A stretch of 64,000 nt of DNA, taken from contig JAHAJA010000002.1 in NCBI GenBank assembly GCA_018372435.1, positions 62,001-126,000 on the forward strand, given 5' to 3'. Below, in pieces: positions 43,664 through 53,389 of this stretch. A model generated the notes under the pieces. That model ran no database searches. It saw only the letters and a list, made by a program, of their open reading frames with translations, and was not told the origin of the DNA. Position 1 is the stretch's first letter. Each line of letters starts with the position of its first letter. The DNA comes from Clostridiales bacterium (GTDB taxonomy: Bacteria > Bacillota > Clostridia > Lachnospirales > Lachnospiraceae). The translations under genes were made by a program, and so were the position numbers.

Positions 43664-44877
43664 TGGCTAGTTTTTCGTATATTGCAATTGATAGTAGAGG
43701 AAAAGAGCAAAAAGGAGCAATGGAAGCAACGAATGAGGATAAAGTAAATGTCTCCCTTCGTGCAGCTGGCTATATACCCATATCAATTATTCCACAGAAT
43801 CTATTAACACGGGATATTAATATTAGTATTGGTAATCCAGTTAAGCCAAGAGATTTGAGTGCATTTTGCAGGCAGTTTGGCAGTGTCTTGTCAGCTGGGG
43901 TTTCGATTACAGTCGCTTTACATATGTTAGAAGAGCAAACAGAAAAAAAGGTATTTAAGAAAGCCATTGCAGAAGTTAGAAACGATGTGGAACGTGGAGA
44001 AACATTAGCGGATGGAATGAGGAGGCAAGGAAAGATATTTCCACCAATTTTAATTAATATGGTGGAAGCGGGAGAAACGTCAGGAAGTTTAGAGGGTTCA
44101 TTGGAAAGAATCGCGATTCATTTTGAAAAAGATGCTAAATTAAAATCTATGATGAAGAAGGCCATGATTTATCCGATTGTTGTAGCCTGTGTAGCAGTCG
44201 TGGTTATTATCATAATGCTATCGTATGTAATTCCGAAATTCCTAACCATGTTTTCACAGATGAATGTTGAAATGCCATTACCAACACGAATGGTTATAGC
44301 CATGAGTGATTTTATGCAACATAAATGGTATGTAGTAGTTCTAGTAATTGCAGCAATTATAGCAGCATTTAGAGGTTTCGCTGCTATGCCAAATGGGAAA
44401 ATTATCTTAGCAAATATGTCGCTGAGAATACCACTGTTTGGAAAGCTGATAAAGAAGAATGCATGCGCTAGACTTGCTAGAACACTCAGTACCTTATTAA
44501 GGTCTGGTATATCTTTGATTGATGCTATTGAGATTACGGCAAGAACAATGGATAATGTGGTAATCAAACAAGTATTAATGAACGCAAGAGAAGAGGTCGC
44601 TAGAGGTATTCCGTTATCTCTACCATTAAAGGAAAGTGGAATATTTCCTGCTATGATTTATCAGATGGTCAATATCGGTGAGGAAACCGGAAACTTAGAA
44701 GATATGCTAGATTGCGTGGCAGATTACTTTGAAGAGGAAGTAGAAATGGCAACAGAATCTTTAACAGCTGTAATTGAACCATTGATTATAGTAGTTTTAG
44801 CTGTAATAGTAGGGTTCCTAGTAATCTCTATTATGTTACCAATGGTAACGATGTATAAGGGTGTAGACAATCTGTAA
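43663..44877 (+). CDS. pilC: Type IV pilus inner-membrane platform protein PilC
   Basis: The 404-residue protein has two GspF domains (about 65-190 and 270-395), each with FCRQFGSVLSAGVSI/LARTLSTLLRSGISL and an MVEAGETSGSLE/MVNIGEETGNLE motif, and three transmembrane helices (about 167-190, 218-238, 370-395). It links the two ATPases to the growing pilus. GAGGAGG lies at the end of pilT. A gap of 125 nt without a clear promoter separates it from pilA. Confidence 0.95.
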   Translation: MASFSYIAIDSRGKEQKGAMEATNEDKVNVSLRAAGYIPISIIPQNLLTRDINISIGNPVKPRDLSAFCRQFGSVLSAGVSITVALHMLEEQTEKKVFKKAIAEVRNDVERGETLADGMRRQGKIFPPILINMVEAGETSGSLEGSLERIAIHFEKDAKLKSMMKKAMIYPIVVACVAVVVIIIMLSYVIPKFLTMFSQMNVEMPLPTRMVIAMSDFMQHKWYVVVLVIAAIIAAFRGFAAMPNGKIILANMSLRIPLFGKLIKKNACARLARTLSTLLRSGISLIDAIEITARTMDNVVIKQVLMNAREEVARGIPLSLPLKESGIFPAMIYQMVNIGEETGNLEDMLDCVADYFEEEVEMATESLTAVIEPLIIVVLAVIVGFLVISIMLPMVTMYKGVDNL

Positions 44878-45002
44878 ATTGTTACTACCTGATATATGGG
44901 GCAACATCTAATTGATTTTGTGACAGCTATATGGGGGAGTTTGGTATAGAACGTTACAGAATCACTTAGTTGCAATAGAATGAATTAAAAGGAGAGAGGT
45001 AA

Positions 45003-45458
45003 ATGAAAACAGAAATTATGGAAGTATGCAATCAAGAAATGAAGAAAAAGGAGGGGAAGAACAAAGGTTTTTCGCTCGTAGAGTTAATTGTTGTTATTGC
45101 TATTATGGCGATTTTGGCAATTGTTATTGCACCACAGGTAATGAAGTATATTGGTAAATCGAAGGATTCAGTTGATGATTCTAATATATCACTTTATAAG
45201 ACAGCTATTACAACTGCATTGAGTGACGAAGAAATATTTTCGGAAGTAGTTGCTAAAGGCACTTATTCATTTGATGTTACGAGTGCTGGTATAGATACAA
45301 AGGTTGCTACTGATGTTCCGAAGTTTAGTGCAGAATTTGCTGAAATTTTAGGTGGAACTTATCCAAAACCACAAGTACCTGGTATGACTAAGTTTACAAT
45401 TACTATTAATGTTAAGGATAATAAAATTGGTAAAATAAACGTAATTTCAGCGAAATAA
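45003..45458 (+). CDS. pilA: Major type IV pilin PilA-like
   Basis: The 151-residue prepilin has a 22-residue basic leader ending KNKG, cleaved before FSLVELIVVIAIMAILAIVI, with Glu at position 5 of the mature protein as required for assembly. The C-terminal domain is small (about 105 residues), Thr/Lys rich and lacks the disulfide loop of Gram-negative pilins. AAAGGAGAGAGG precedes the ATG. Its position directly after pilC, and its simple domain compared with the larger downstream prepilins, suggest it is the major subunit. Confidence 0.9.
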   Translation: MKTEIMEVCNQEMKKKEGKNKGFSLVELIVVIAIMAILAIVIAPQVMKYIGKSKDSVDDSNISLYKTAITTALSDEEIFSEVVAKGTYSFDVTSAGIDTKVATDVPKFSAEFAEILGGTYPKPQVPGMTKFTITINVKDNKIGKINVISAK

Positions 45459-45498
45459 GAAGTTGTTTTATAGTATAGAGTAGTTTAGTTCAAGGAGG

Positions 45499-45561
45499 AG
45501 CTCCCAATGCAAATATTCAAATACATACTGGTATTTTTATATGGAATCGTCATTGGGAGCT
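45499..45561 (+). promoter_or_regulatory. Hairpin covering the pilD start codon
   Basis: GCTCCCAATG (45500-45509), which contains the ATG of pilD and touches its Shine-Dalgarno, is perfectly complementary to CATTGGGAGC (45551-45560) within codons 15-18. One A-T and two G-U pairs extend it outward. The 41-nt loop makes it long range. If formed, it would lower pilD translation. Confidence 0.5.
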
Positions 45562-46259
45562 TTCTCAATGTATGCATTTATCGAATTCCAAAAGAGGAAG
45601 ACATTGTGAAGGAACGTTCTCATTGTATGACCTGTGGGCACACACTTAGGTGGTATGAATTAATTCCTGTATTCAGTTATCTGCTTCAGAGAGGAAGATG
45701 CAGAAGTTGTGGTACGAAGTTATCTATACAATACCCATTGATGGAGGCGCTTAACGGAGTACTGTATGTGATTATCATACACAGAGAAGGTATTACACCA
45801 TATGGAATACTCTTGTGTTTACTGTGTTCTGTATTACTTGTGTTGAGTGTTATTGATTTTAGGACATATTATATTCCAATTGGAATTAATATATGTGTTC
45901 TGTTAATTGGATTAGTATATACTTGTTTTGACTATAGGAATGTAAGTAATCATTTATGGGGGATGATATGCGTAAGTGGTTTCTTGTTTGCTCTGTATCT
46001 CTTAACTAAGAAAAGAGGAATTGGAGATGGAGATATCAAATTGATGATTGGGGCAGGCGCATTCCTTGGAGTTTGGCCGAGTATCTTAGCGTTGTGGATT
46101 GCATGTTTGTTAGGAGCAGTAATTCATTGTATACGTATGAAAGTTTCAAAGGTAGGGCACCAACTAGCATTTGGGCCTTATCTAGCAATAGGAATTTTGT
46201 TTTCTGCTCTTTATGGGGAAGAGTTAATACATAGATATATGGAGTATTTGATGAGATAA
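45507..46259 (+). CDS. pilD: Prepilin peptidase PilD (type 4 prepilin peptidase, A24)
   Basis: The 250-residue membrane protein has the N-terminal cytoplasmic zinc domain with Cys40-x2-Cys43 and Cys65-x2-Cys68, and the two catalytic aspartates Asp117 (VIDFRTYYIP) and Asp174 in the GxGD motif GIGDGDIKLM. It cleaves the leader of PilA and the minor prepilins and methylates the new N-terminus. It has about seven helices. AAGGAGGAG precedes the ATG, within a possible hairpin. Confidence 0.96.
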   Translation: MQIFKYILVFLYGIVIGSFLNVCIYRIPKEEDIVKERSHCMTCGHTLRWYELIPVFSYLLQRGRCRSCGTKLSIQYPLMEALNGVLYVIIIHREGITPYGILLCLLCSVLLVLSVIDFRTYYIPIGINICVLLIGLVYTCFDYRNVSNHLWGMICVSGFLFALYLLTKKRGIGDGDIKLMIGAGAFLGVWPSILALWIACLLGAVIHCIRMKVSKVGHQLAFGPYLAIGILFSALYGEELIHRYMEYLMR

Positions 46260-46290
46260 AAAACGAAATCCATTGGATGGAGGAAGATGT

Positions 46291-47934
46291 ATGGCGGTAA
46301 AGAAGGTATTAAGTATTGAGATAGGTATCACACTGACTAAAGTGTGTGAGATTGACTATCATAGTAAGTCACCAAAGGTATATCGATGTATAACCTTTGC
46401 TACACCAGATAATACCGTAGAGGATGGGTATATAAGAGATAAAGATCGATTTGTAGATTGCATAAGAACGGAGATTCAAAATGCTGGGATGCGTTCTACG
46501 CATGTCGTATTCACCGTAGCATCTACGAAGATTACAAGTAGGGAAGTAACGATTCCTTGTGTGAAAGATAATCGTATTAGTGATGTAGTGCAAGCAAATC
46601 TTACAGAATATTTCCCGATGAATTTGGAGGATTATACGGTAACGTATAATGTGTTAGATAAGAAGACAGCGCCAGAAGACCGTCATATTCGATTGTTGGT
46701 TTTGGCAGCCCCTAATAATTTGATTAAGAATTATTATACTGTTGCAGAGATGATGAGTCTTACTATTGTGGCGATTGATTATATAGGTAATAGTACATTT
46801 CAGATTGTGAAGAAACAAACCGCAGCAGGTGTACAGATGGTATTGCAGATGAATGAACAGAGTTCGATTATCTACATACTTGAAGACAGTATTTTGTTAT
46901 TACAAAGAACAATTCCATATGGAATTGAGAATCTAATTGATTCAATTATTAATAGTAATAGTTATGCTGCGTCGACCTCCTTAGAAGCACTTGATTTGTT
47001 ACAAAAGGAACATATCTTGAACGGGAAATTAAACCAATCGATTCATATGTCAGAGGCAGCGGCAACCTATGAGGGATCGGAAGTTCTATATAACAAGCAG
47101 ATGCAAGAATTGCATGCTAAGGAAGAAGCAACGAGTACAATAAGTTATCTTATCAGTAATGTAATTCGTGTACAGGAATATTGTTTAGCAAAATTTAAAG
47201 AGAAGAAAATTAATACGATCTATATTACGGGTATTGGAGCTAAGATAAGAGGTATTCACAAATTAATAAGCAATGAAACGGGAATTGATGTTAAGAGGAT
47301 TGATAATCTTATAGGAGTAAACTTTACTGAGATTCAGGGAGAATTTGACGAAAGTGCATACATATCAAGTATTGGCGCAGCAATGAAACCTTTGGATTTT
47401 GTACCAGAAGATGTGCAGGCAGAGAAAGAGCGAAGAAGTATGCAGACTAGTATAGTGGTTGTGTTATTCGCAGCAATCGCCTCTGTTATATTTGTTGCAG
47501 TAAGTTTTATTCAATATAGCAGCTCAAAGAGTGAATTAGAAGCGCTTAGAGTAAAAGAAGAGCAATTATCTGAGATAGAGATATTGAACTCAAAGTATAT
47601 ATTGGCTACGCAACAATATAATGCACTAGATGCATTATACCAGTCTTTGCCTACTAAGAACAGTTCTTTAGTAACGGTTCTAGAAGAGATGCAAAAGTCC
47701 ATGCCTAAGAATGTGGAGATTACATCTATGTCATCAGGGAGTGAAGGTTTGGCATTAGGTGTTGTTGCCAATAGTAAAGAAGAGATTGCACAGTTTGTAA
47801 TGGAGGTAAAGAAATTCCCTGAAATCAATTCTATACTAGTGGGGGTTATTGTGGAGAATAAAGATGATAATGGAATCGTTAAATTGAATACCACATTAAC
47901 GTGTACATATGCTACTACACAAGTAGAAGAATAA
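46291..47934 (+). CDS. Fused PilM-PilN pilus assembly protein
   Basis: Residues 1 to about 370 form an actin-like PilM domain (VLSIEIGITLTKVCEIDY; VTFTV-like strand HVVFTVASTKITSREV; ITGIGAKIRGIHKLIS). A transmembrane helix (about 386-407, SIVVVLFAAIASVIFVAVSF) and a PilN-like coiled coil and ferredoxin-like domain (to residue 547) follow. Normally these are two proteins; PilM binds the N-terminal tail of PilN in the cytoplasm, so a fusion is mechanically sensible. The start is the ATG at 46291, 7 nt after GGATGGAGG. Confidence 0.9.
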   Translation: MAVKKVLSIEIGITLTKVCEIDYHSKSPKVYRCITFATPDNTVEDGYIRDKDRFVDCIRTEIQNAGMRSTHVVFTVASTKITSREVTIPCVKDNRISDVVQANLTEYFPMNLEDYTVTYNVLDKKTAPEDRHIRLLVLAAPNNLIKNYYTVAEMMSLTIVAIDYIGNSTFQIVKKQTAAGVQMVLQMNEQSSIIYILEDSILLLQRTIPYGIENLIDSIINSNSYAASTSLEALDLLQKEHILNGKLNQSIHMSEAAATYEGSEVLYNKQMQELHAKEEATSTISYLISNVIRVQEYCLAKFKEKKINTIYITGIGAKIRGIHKLISNETGIDVKRIDNLIGVNFTEIQGEFDESAYISSIGAAMKPLDFVPEDVQAEKERRSMQTSIVVVLFAAIASVIFVAVSFIQYSSSKSELEALRVKEEQLSEIEILNSKYILATQQYNALDALYQSLPTKNSSLVTVLEEMQKSMPKNVEITSMSSGSEGLALGVVANSKEEIAQFVMEVKKFPEINSILVGVIVENKDDNGIVKLNTTLTCTYATTQVEE

Positions 47935-47972
47935 AATAATCACTAGATATGGAGAGGGGCGTTTAAGATAGT

Positions 47973-48704
47973 ATGAAGAAAAGAATGCAAATAGATATTT
48001 CTATGAAAGAGAAGAAATTGCTCTTAATATTACTAGCATTTGTTCTTTTGTTTGTAGCATATCAATTTGGGTATGTTGTATTAACGAATAGAGCTACTGC
48101 TAATAATCAAAAGATTACAGATCTAGAGGACCGTGTTGCCTCTTTGGAATTAATGAACATTAATAAGTCGATGTATACCAATGGAATAACAGAATGTAAT
48201 GAAAAGATGGAGGCAATTCGTGCAGAATTTGTTAAGGAAGAAACACCAGAATCTAATATTATGTTTATTAGAAATATGGAAAAGAATCTTGGGATAGAGG
48301 TTTATGAGATAAATCTCTATGATAAAGCATTAATCACAAATCTAGCATTGGATCAAAGCCAAACAAACGCAGAGAATACAGAAAATAAGGCGGGAGCAAC
48401 AGATGATACCTCAACGGATTCATCAGGAGCTCAGTTTGTGCAAACAGGATATAATTATGCGGTTGATATAAAATTCAAATGTAGTTATGAAGAGTTGAAA
48501 AAGATGACTACCTATATTAATGAATATCAGTATATGCGAGCAATACAATCCATATCTGTTGTGTTTGATGGAGATACGGGTGAATTAATTGGTGAACTTA
48601 CAATGAATATCTATACATTAGAGGAAGCAACCAATGAGTATGAGGAACCGAATACTGGTATAACAAACTTTGGTAAAGATAATATATTTGGTACTATTCA
48701 TTAA
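47973..48704 (+). CDS. pilO: PilO-like pilus alignment protein
   Basis: The 243-residue protein has a short cytoplasmic tail, one transmembrane helix (about 14-34), a coiled coil (NNQKITDLEDRVASLELMN) and a PilO-type ferredoxin-like domain, with a Ser/Thr/Asn-rich insertion (about 130-155). By position and architecture it pairs with the PilN half of the preceding protein to couple the cytoplasmic motor to the cell wall. GAGAGGGG precedes the ATG. Confidence 0.85.
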   Translation: MKKRMQIDISMKEKKLLLILLAFVLLFVAYQFGYVVLTNRATANNQKITDLEDRVASLELMNINKSMYTNGITECNEKMEAIRAEFVKEETPESNIMFIRNMEKNLGIEVYEINLYDKALITNLALDQSQTNAENTENKAGATDDTSTDSSGAQFVQTGYNYAVDIKFKCSYEELKKMTTYINEYQYMRAIQSISVVFDGDTGELIGELTMNIYTLEEATNEYEEPNTGITNFGKDNIFGTIH

Positions 48705-48734
48705 TTAAGGTGTTTGAAAGGAGTGTAGTTGTTT

Positions 48735-50015
48735 ATGTGCAAAGAGAAAGAAGAGAACAAAGGTTTTACTTTGGTTGAACTGCTTGTATGCGTTGCTATA
48801 TTGGCAATTATCTCTGTTCCACTTTTAAATAGTTTTTTTGTAGCAGGAAAAACAAATGAAAAGGCGAAAGAAATCCAAAGGACTACAACTCTTGCACAGA
48901 ATATTATGGAGACTGTAAAAGGTCAGAATCTTAGTCAACTAAAAATCTTGTTTGGTAGTTCGAATTTGATCGGGCTCAATTTGAATACACCATATGATAT
49001 AACGAATAGTTATGTAGAGGTTAAAAGTGAGGATTCGGTTAATGGAAGGTATGAGTACTGTATTAAGCGAGTAAAAGATGGGATTGGTGAATATGATGTA
49101 TATATAACGCTTAATTCTGCTTTGTATAAGACAGAACCAGACGCCGTACAGAATAAGTATCAGATGCCAAAGATCACAAATCTTACAGGTGATAAGATAG
49201 CGGTAATTGATCCAGAAGGGTATTCTGCTAGCTGGAATTCATATGTTGATGCTAGTGGTGAAACGATTTATTCAAAGGACACTAGTACGAATATGGATAA
49301 TATGATTATCACGTATTTTTATAATCTTCATATGGCATATCTAGATTACCTTGCGATGCAAAACCAAGCAGTAGCGGATGCTATTAATGCAGATCGAGTA
49401 GCGAATGGATTACCGGCTAATGTAGTTGCAAATCCTCTACCTTCTTATTATCCGTATTCCTATAATCAGATAAAGAGTTTTATTACCAAAGAAACAAGTA
49501 TCGTTGCAACCAATGGCACAAAGTTAGATGGAAGTAATGATACTTCCACCTTGAACTTAACAAGTAAGATTTCGTATTCAATTCCTGGCACTGATAAGGT
49601 AACAGGAGATGTATCAGGTTTACATACCGAATACCAAGTATTTTCTAAGACATTCAAGACGTCAGATGGGACAAATCCCTTAGAACAGATTTATCTATTC
49701 TATAATAGATCTGAATTTCCGGAGGATGTGGTGGTAGTTAAGAATAGCTCGATAAATGAAGCAGAATTAAATATCGTAGATCAATTGACAGGTGTAGTGA
49801 AAGTGAAATGTACTGATCCAGCAAATACTTGGAAATTAGTATCGAATGCATCTGTTACTCTTCTTGAGGGAGTGAAGGTAGTTGACACAGAACTGGTATC
49901 TAGTGAGGATCCTGTTGATCGTTTGTTTGAAGTAAAAGTAGAAGTATATCAAACTGATTCTGGGGTTCGTACTGGTAAGAAATATACAGAATTGATATCA
50001 ACAAAGGGGGAATAG
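48735..50015 (+). CDS. Minor prepilin with large C-terminal domain (PilV-like)
   Basis: The protein of about 426 residues has a type III-like prepilin signal, KEENKG before FTLVELLVCVAILAIISVPLL, with Glu5 in the mature form. The remaining 390 residues are a beta-rich extracellular domain of no recognised family, ending in a repeat-like VSSEDPVDRLFEVKVEVYQ. AAAGGAG is 11 nt before the ATG at 48735; a TTG at 48729 is an alternative. It heads a run of four pilin-like genes. Confidence 0.85.
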   Translation: MCKEKEENKGFTLVELLVCVAILAIISVPLLNSFFVAGKTNEKAKEIQRTTTLAQNIMETVKGQNLSQLKILFGSSNLIGLNLNTPYDITNSYVEVKSEDSVNGRYEYCIKRVKDGIGEYDVYITLNSALYKTEPDAVQNKYQMPKITNLTGDKIAVIDPEGYSASWNSYVDASGETIYSKDTSTNMDNMIITYFYNLHMAYLDYLAMQNQAVADAINADRVANGLPANVVANPLPSYYPYSYNQIKSFITKETSIVATNGTKLDGSNDTSTLNLTSKISYSIPGTDKVTGDVSGLHTEYQVFSKTFKTSDGTNPLEQIYLFYNRSEFPEDVVVVKNSSINEAELNIVDQLTGVVKVKCTDPANTWKLVSNASVTLLEGVKVVDTELVSSEDPVDRLFEVKVEVYQTDSGVRTGKKYTELISTKGE

Positions 50016-50019
50016 GATA

Positions 50020-52194
50020 ATGAATAATAAGAATAAAGGTTCCGCACTTATCCTAATCCTTATTACAATGTTCTTAATAACAACCTTAGGATTAGCAATA
50101 TTGTCAGTTAGTATGATGAACCTTGAGATGAAAAGCGTAGATAGTAAAGCAAAGGAGAATTTCTACTCAGCGGAAACAGCATTAGATGAAATAGTAGTTG
50201 GATTAGAAGAACTTACAACGACGCAGATTAAAGCGGCCTATACAGAAGTTTTAGAAAAGTACAGTACAATTCATCCGACACAAAGAGTCGATAAGTTTAA
50301 AGAATATCTTAGGTATAATATGTGGACTATATTGACAGATGTGTCAGATCCTACCGTATCCTCCGAGAAACTAAGGAATCTATTAGTTGATTTTGTTAAA
50401 CAAACTCCGAAATATGAGGCAGTTACAAAGGTCGGAGTGACTATTAATGAACCTGGAACTGTACAACCAAATGCATTGTTTTATGATACATACGCGATTA
50501 TTCAAAATGTATATGTAACCTATGAGGAACAGGGTTATGAGACAGTAATCCAGACCGATATTAAGATTGCATATCCAGATGATATTATGTTTGATAATGT
50601 AGATTCTTCCGAAGAAAAGTATGCAATAAGTGGTTATTCTCTAATTGCAGATAAAGGGTTAGAGATAGGAGATAGTTATACAACCTCCTTAACAAATATT
50701 GTTGGGAACATCTATGCAGGAGAACACGGAATCTCCACGGCTAATTATGGTACTATGGTTAGTATCTTAGCAAACGAGGTTATTACCCGTGGAGATATTG
50801 TAGTTAAGGATAAAGCAAGACTCTACATTAATGGAACGGGAACCAATCGGATATGGGCGAAGAATATTAAGTGTGAATTATCCAATGGGATAGAAGCGAC
50901 TAACGATACGGCTATCGATATTAAAGGCAATTGTTATATTTCGAATGATTTGATTCTGAACGCTAAGAGAAGTAGTGTGAAATTAAATGGTAACTATACA
51001 GGATATGGTACCAATCAATTAATAGAATCAAATAATGGAAGCGCAATTGTAGTAAATGGAAAAGATTCTACGTTAGATTTAGGTGGTGTATCTAATCTCA
51101 TTGTTGCTGGAAACGCCTCCATCGAGGTTCCAACATACGATGCGACAGGAAACATTAAACCAAATTCTTATATTATGACGGGCGATTCTATTGCTATGAA
51201 GGGAAATCAAATTGCTTATCTAGTACCGGAATCTTGTATTAGTGCAGGACATAACCCGGTTCTTTGGAGTGAATATACTAAAGGGGTGAGTGTTGATATA
51301 GCAAAAGATACTACCATTAAGCTTTCAAACTATGTGGATACGACTCCAAACGCAGGCGGAGATGTAGGATATCGTAAGGTATTTTATAAGTTGCCTGGTG
51401 GATTGAATGTGGTGTATTATTATCTAACTTTTAAGGATGAACAAAAGGCATATGACTATATGTTAAAGTATAAGGAAGTACATCCGAAAAGATTAGATGA
51501 TATTCGAATGACGTTCCCTGTTAAAAAGATGGATTTTGTATATGGAGATGTCCAAAGTAGTGGGATAGCAACAAGAATTAAAGATACTACCGATAAGACC
51601 GAGATATTAGATACTAGGGTTAACAAGTCTTACTTAAACAGTATCGAGTCATCTACATCAAGTAAATACCTATGGATGACAAGAAGGCTAACTGAGACTG
51701 ATGATAATAAACCATACCTCGATGTGAATTCTCTTGCGAATAGCTTTGTTGATATGGCAAAGATTAAGGAAAAGGCGGGGGGTATCACTGGAACAAATGT
51801 ATATACACCTGATCCATTAGATACATATTCGATTCAAATTATCTATAATGGTAAAGGAAAATATGCTGTTGCAGGGGAAGAAAAAGGTACAGCCGTTTTG
51901 GTAAATACACCAACAAGAGGAATACTAGTTGCTACAGGCGACGTGATAATTAATGCTAATTTTACTGGGTTAGTAATTGCTGGTGGTAGCATAACAGTAT
52001 CTTCTAATGCTAGTATTTATGCTGATTCCACGATTGTGAATGATATATGGAATAGATGTGACGTAAATATTAATCAATATTTCTATGATATAGTACCTGG
52101 AGGCGTACCTGGAGGAGGTAACGGTAGTGGCTTAGGTTCTCAGAGTATTGATATTTCGAATCTAATATCGTACCAGAATTGGCGTAAGAATTAA
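50020..52194 (+). CDS. Large PilX-like pilus assembly protein
   Basis: The 724-residue protein starts MNNKNKGSALILILITMFLI and continues SAETALDEIVVGLEEL, the PilX N-terminal pattern; like PilX it lacks the Phe-x-x-x-Glu of ordinary pilins. The following 640 residues contain a long beta-helix-like region of hydrophobic and polar alternation (about 230-400) and a glycine-rich tail (GGVPGGGNGSGLGSQ). Ordinary PilX proteins are under 200 residues, so this is a large-domain version. It overlaps the next gene region (TAATGG). Confidence 0.8.
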   Translation: MNNKNKGSALILILITMFLITTLGLAILSVSMMNLEMKSVDSKAKENFYSAETALDEIVVGLEELTTTQIKAAYTEVLEKYSTIHPTQRVDKFKEYLRYNMWTILTDVSDPTVSSEKLRNLLVDFVKQTPKYEAVTKVGVTINEPGTVQPNALFYDTYAIIQNVYVTYEEQGYETVIQTDIKIAYPDDIMFDNVDSSEEKYAISGYSLIADKGLEIGDSYTTSLTNIVGNIYAGEHGISTANYGTMVSILANEVITRGDIVVKDKARLYINGTGTNRIWAKNIKCELSNGIEATNDTAIDIKGNCYISNDLILNAKRSSVKLNGNYTGYGTNQLIESNNGSAIVVNGKDSTLDLGGVSNLIVAGNASIEVPTYDATGNIKPNSYIMTGDSIAMKGNQIAYLVPESCISAGHNPVLWSEYTKGVSVDIAKDTTIKLSNYVDTTPNAGGDVGYRKVFYKLPGGLNVVYYYLTFKDEQKAYDYMLKYKEVHPKRLDDIRMTFPVKKMDFVYGDVQSSGIATRIKDTTDKTEILDTRVNKSYLNSIESSTSSKYLWMTRRLTETDDNKPYLDVNSLANSFVDMAKIKEKAGGITGTNVYTPDPLDTYSIQIIYNGKGKYAVAGEEKGTAVLVNTPTRGILVATGDVIINANFTGLVIAGGSITVSSNASIYADSTIVNDIWNRCDVNINQYFYDIVPGGVPGGGNGSGLGSQSIDISNLISYQNWRKN

Positions 52195-52205
52195 TGGAGG
52201 CTGCT

Positions 52206-52766
52206 ATGAGGAATTTGATAAAGAATTATGAGGAGTGTAATAAGGTACAAAGCAATTCTAACAATAGAGGATTTAGTCTTGTAGAGATACTAGTTACTAT
52301 AATAATACTTGTTCTTCTTGTAGCAGTGACAACGTTTCGGCTATCAACAACAAAGTATGCAGATGTAGAGAGATGTAGTGAGAACATAGAGAAAAAGATG
52401 AGCCAGCTTAGACTAAGTGTTATGAGCAACAAGACTCAGGAATATTTGATTATATACCAAGCCGCTGACGATAACTATTATATGGCCATATCTGACGATA
52501 AAGATAGGTTATGTACTGCAAGTGATGGTGAAAAAATCGGAAATTCCAAGATTCATATCACGGGGACTACAAGTAGTGGCACTACCAAGGTTAATCATAC
52601 GGATAAAAGTCAAATAGTTATCTCGTTTCATAGAAGTTCTGGGGCGTTTATAACGGTAGGAGGAGTATTATACCAAACGATAGAGATTGTAACAGAAGGG
52701 GTTAAGTTTCGAATATATCTGGTGAAAGAAACTGGGAAACATTATTCGAAGCAGATATATTATTAA
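52206..52766 (+). CDS. Minor prepilin (GspH/FimT-like)
   Basis: The protein of 186 residues has a 24-residue leader ending NNRG before FSLVEILVTIIILVLLVAVTTF, then a C-terminal domain with the GspH-like pattern (MSQLRLSVMSNKTQEYLIIYQ). The start is the ATG at 52206, 5 nt after GGAGG; an ATG at 52194 overlaps the stop of the preceding gene and lies within that site. It is probably part of the pilus-initiating minor pilin complex. Confidence 0.85.
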   Translation: MRNLIKNYEECNKVQSNSNNRGFSLVEILVTIIILVLLVAVTTFRLSTTKYADVERCSENIEKKMSQLRLSVMSNKTQEYLIIYQAADDNYYMAISDDKDRLCTASDGEKIGNSKIHITGTTSSGTTKVNHTDKSQIVISFHRSSGAFITVGGVLYQTIEIVTEGVKFRIYLVKETGKHYSKQIYY

Positions 52767-52791
52767 TAACCAGACTGGGGGATTTATTCAT

Positions 52792-53370
52792 ATGATTGAA
52801 ATGGAAGAGGTAGGATTGATAGATGAGAGGGGATTTAGTCTAGTAGAAGTAGTCGCTACGGTTGCTATACTATCTTTTCTGATATTTGCTATCTGTACAT
52901 TTATGAGTACTAGTTCGAATCTATATAAGGAATCCAGCTTGGAGATTGATTTACAACAGGAAGCACAAACAACAATGAATCAGTTGAACGATATGCTCCT
53001 CTCTGCGAATAAGTTCAAGGTTAGTTATAAAAATCAAGGGCTAGATAATGAAGTGGCTGTTATGTTCAGCCAAGCAACTGAAGAGATTGATACAAAAGTA
53101 AGTTATTGTATCATATGGATGAAAGAAAGTGGAAAGCTCTATTTTATTAAAAATGATGATACTTTTACCTTCGCAGGAACAGAAAGCGAGATAACAAATC
53201 TTTGTAACAGTGCTACTGATGAAGCAAATCTAATGGCAGAATACATCAATTCAATGTTAATTGATCAATCGGTAGATAACCAAGCAATATCTATAACAAT
53301 CGGTTTTCATATTCGTGATGACCATTATGAGATGACCAAGCAAATTAAGTTTAGGAACCAGCAGGAATGA
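52792..53370 (+). CDS. Minor prepilin (PilW/GspJ-like)
   Basis: The 192-residue protein has the leader ending DERG before FSLVEVVATVAILSFLIFAICTF, with the expected Glu5, and a C-terminal domain with DLQQEAQTTMNQLNDMLLSANKF, the pattern seen in PilW/GspJ minor pilins. The leader is acidic, unlike the usual basic ones. It lies 19 nt before the 1500-residue gene. Confidence 0.85.
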   Translation: MIEMEEVGLIDERGFSLVEVVATVAILSFLIFAICTFMSTSSNLYKESSLEIDLQQEAQTTMNQLNDMLLSANKFKVSYKNQGLDNEVAVMFSQATEEIDTKVSYCIIWMKESGKLYFIKNDDTFTFAGTESEITNLCNSATDEANLMAEYINSMLIDQSVDNQAISITIGFHIRDDHYEMTKQIKFRNQQE

Positions 53371-53389
53371 TGGATACAGGAGGTCGATT

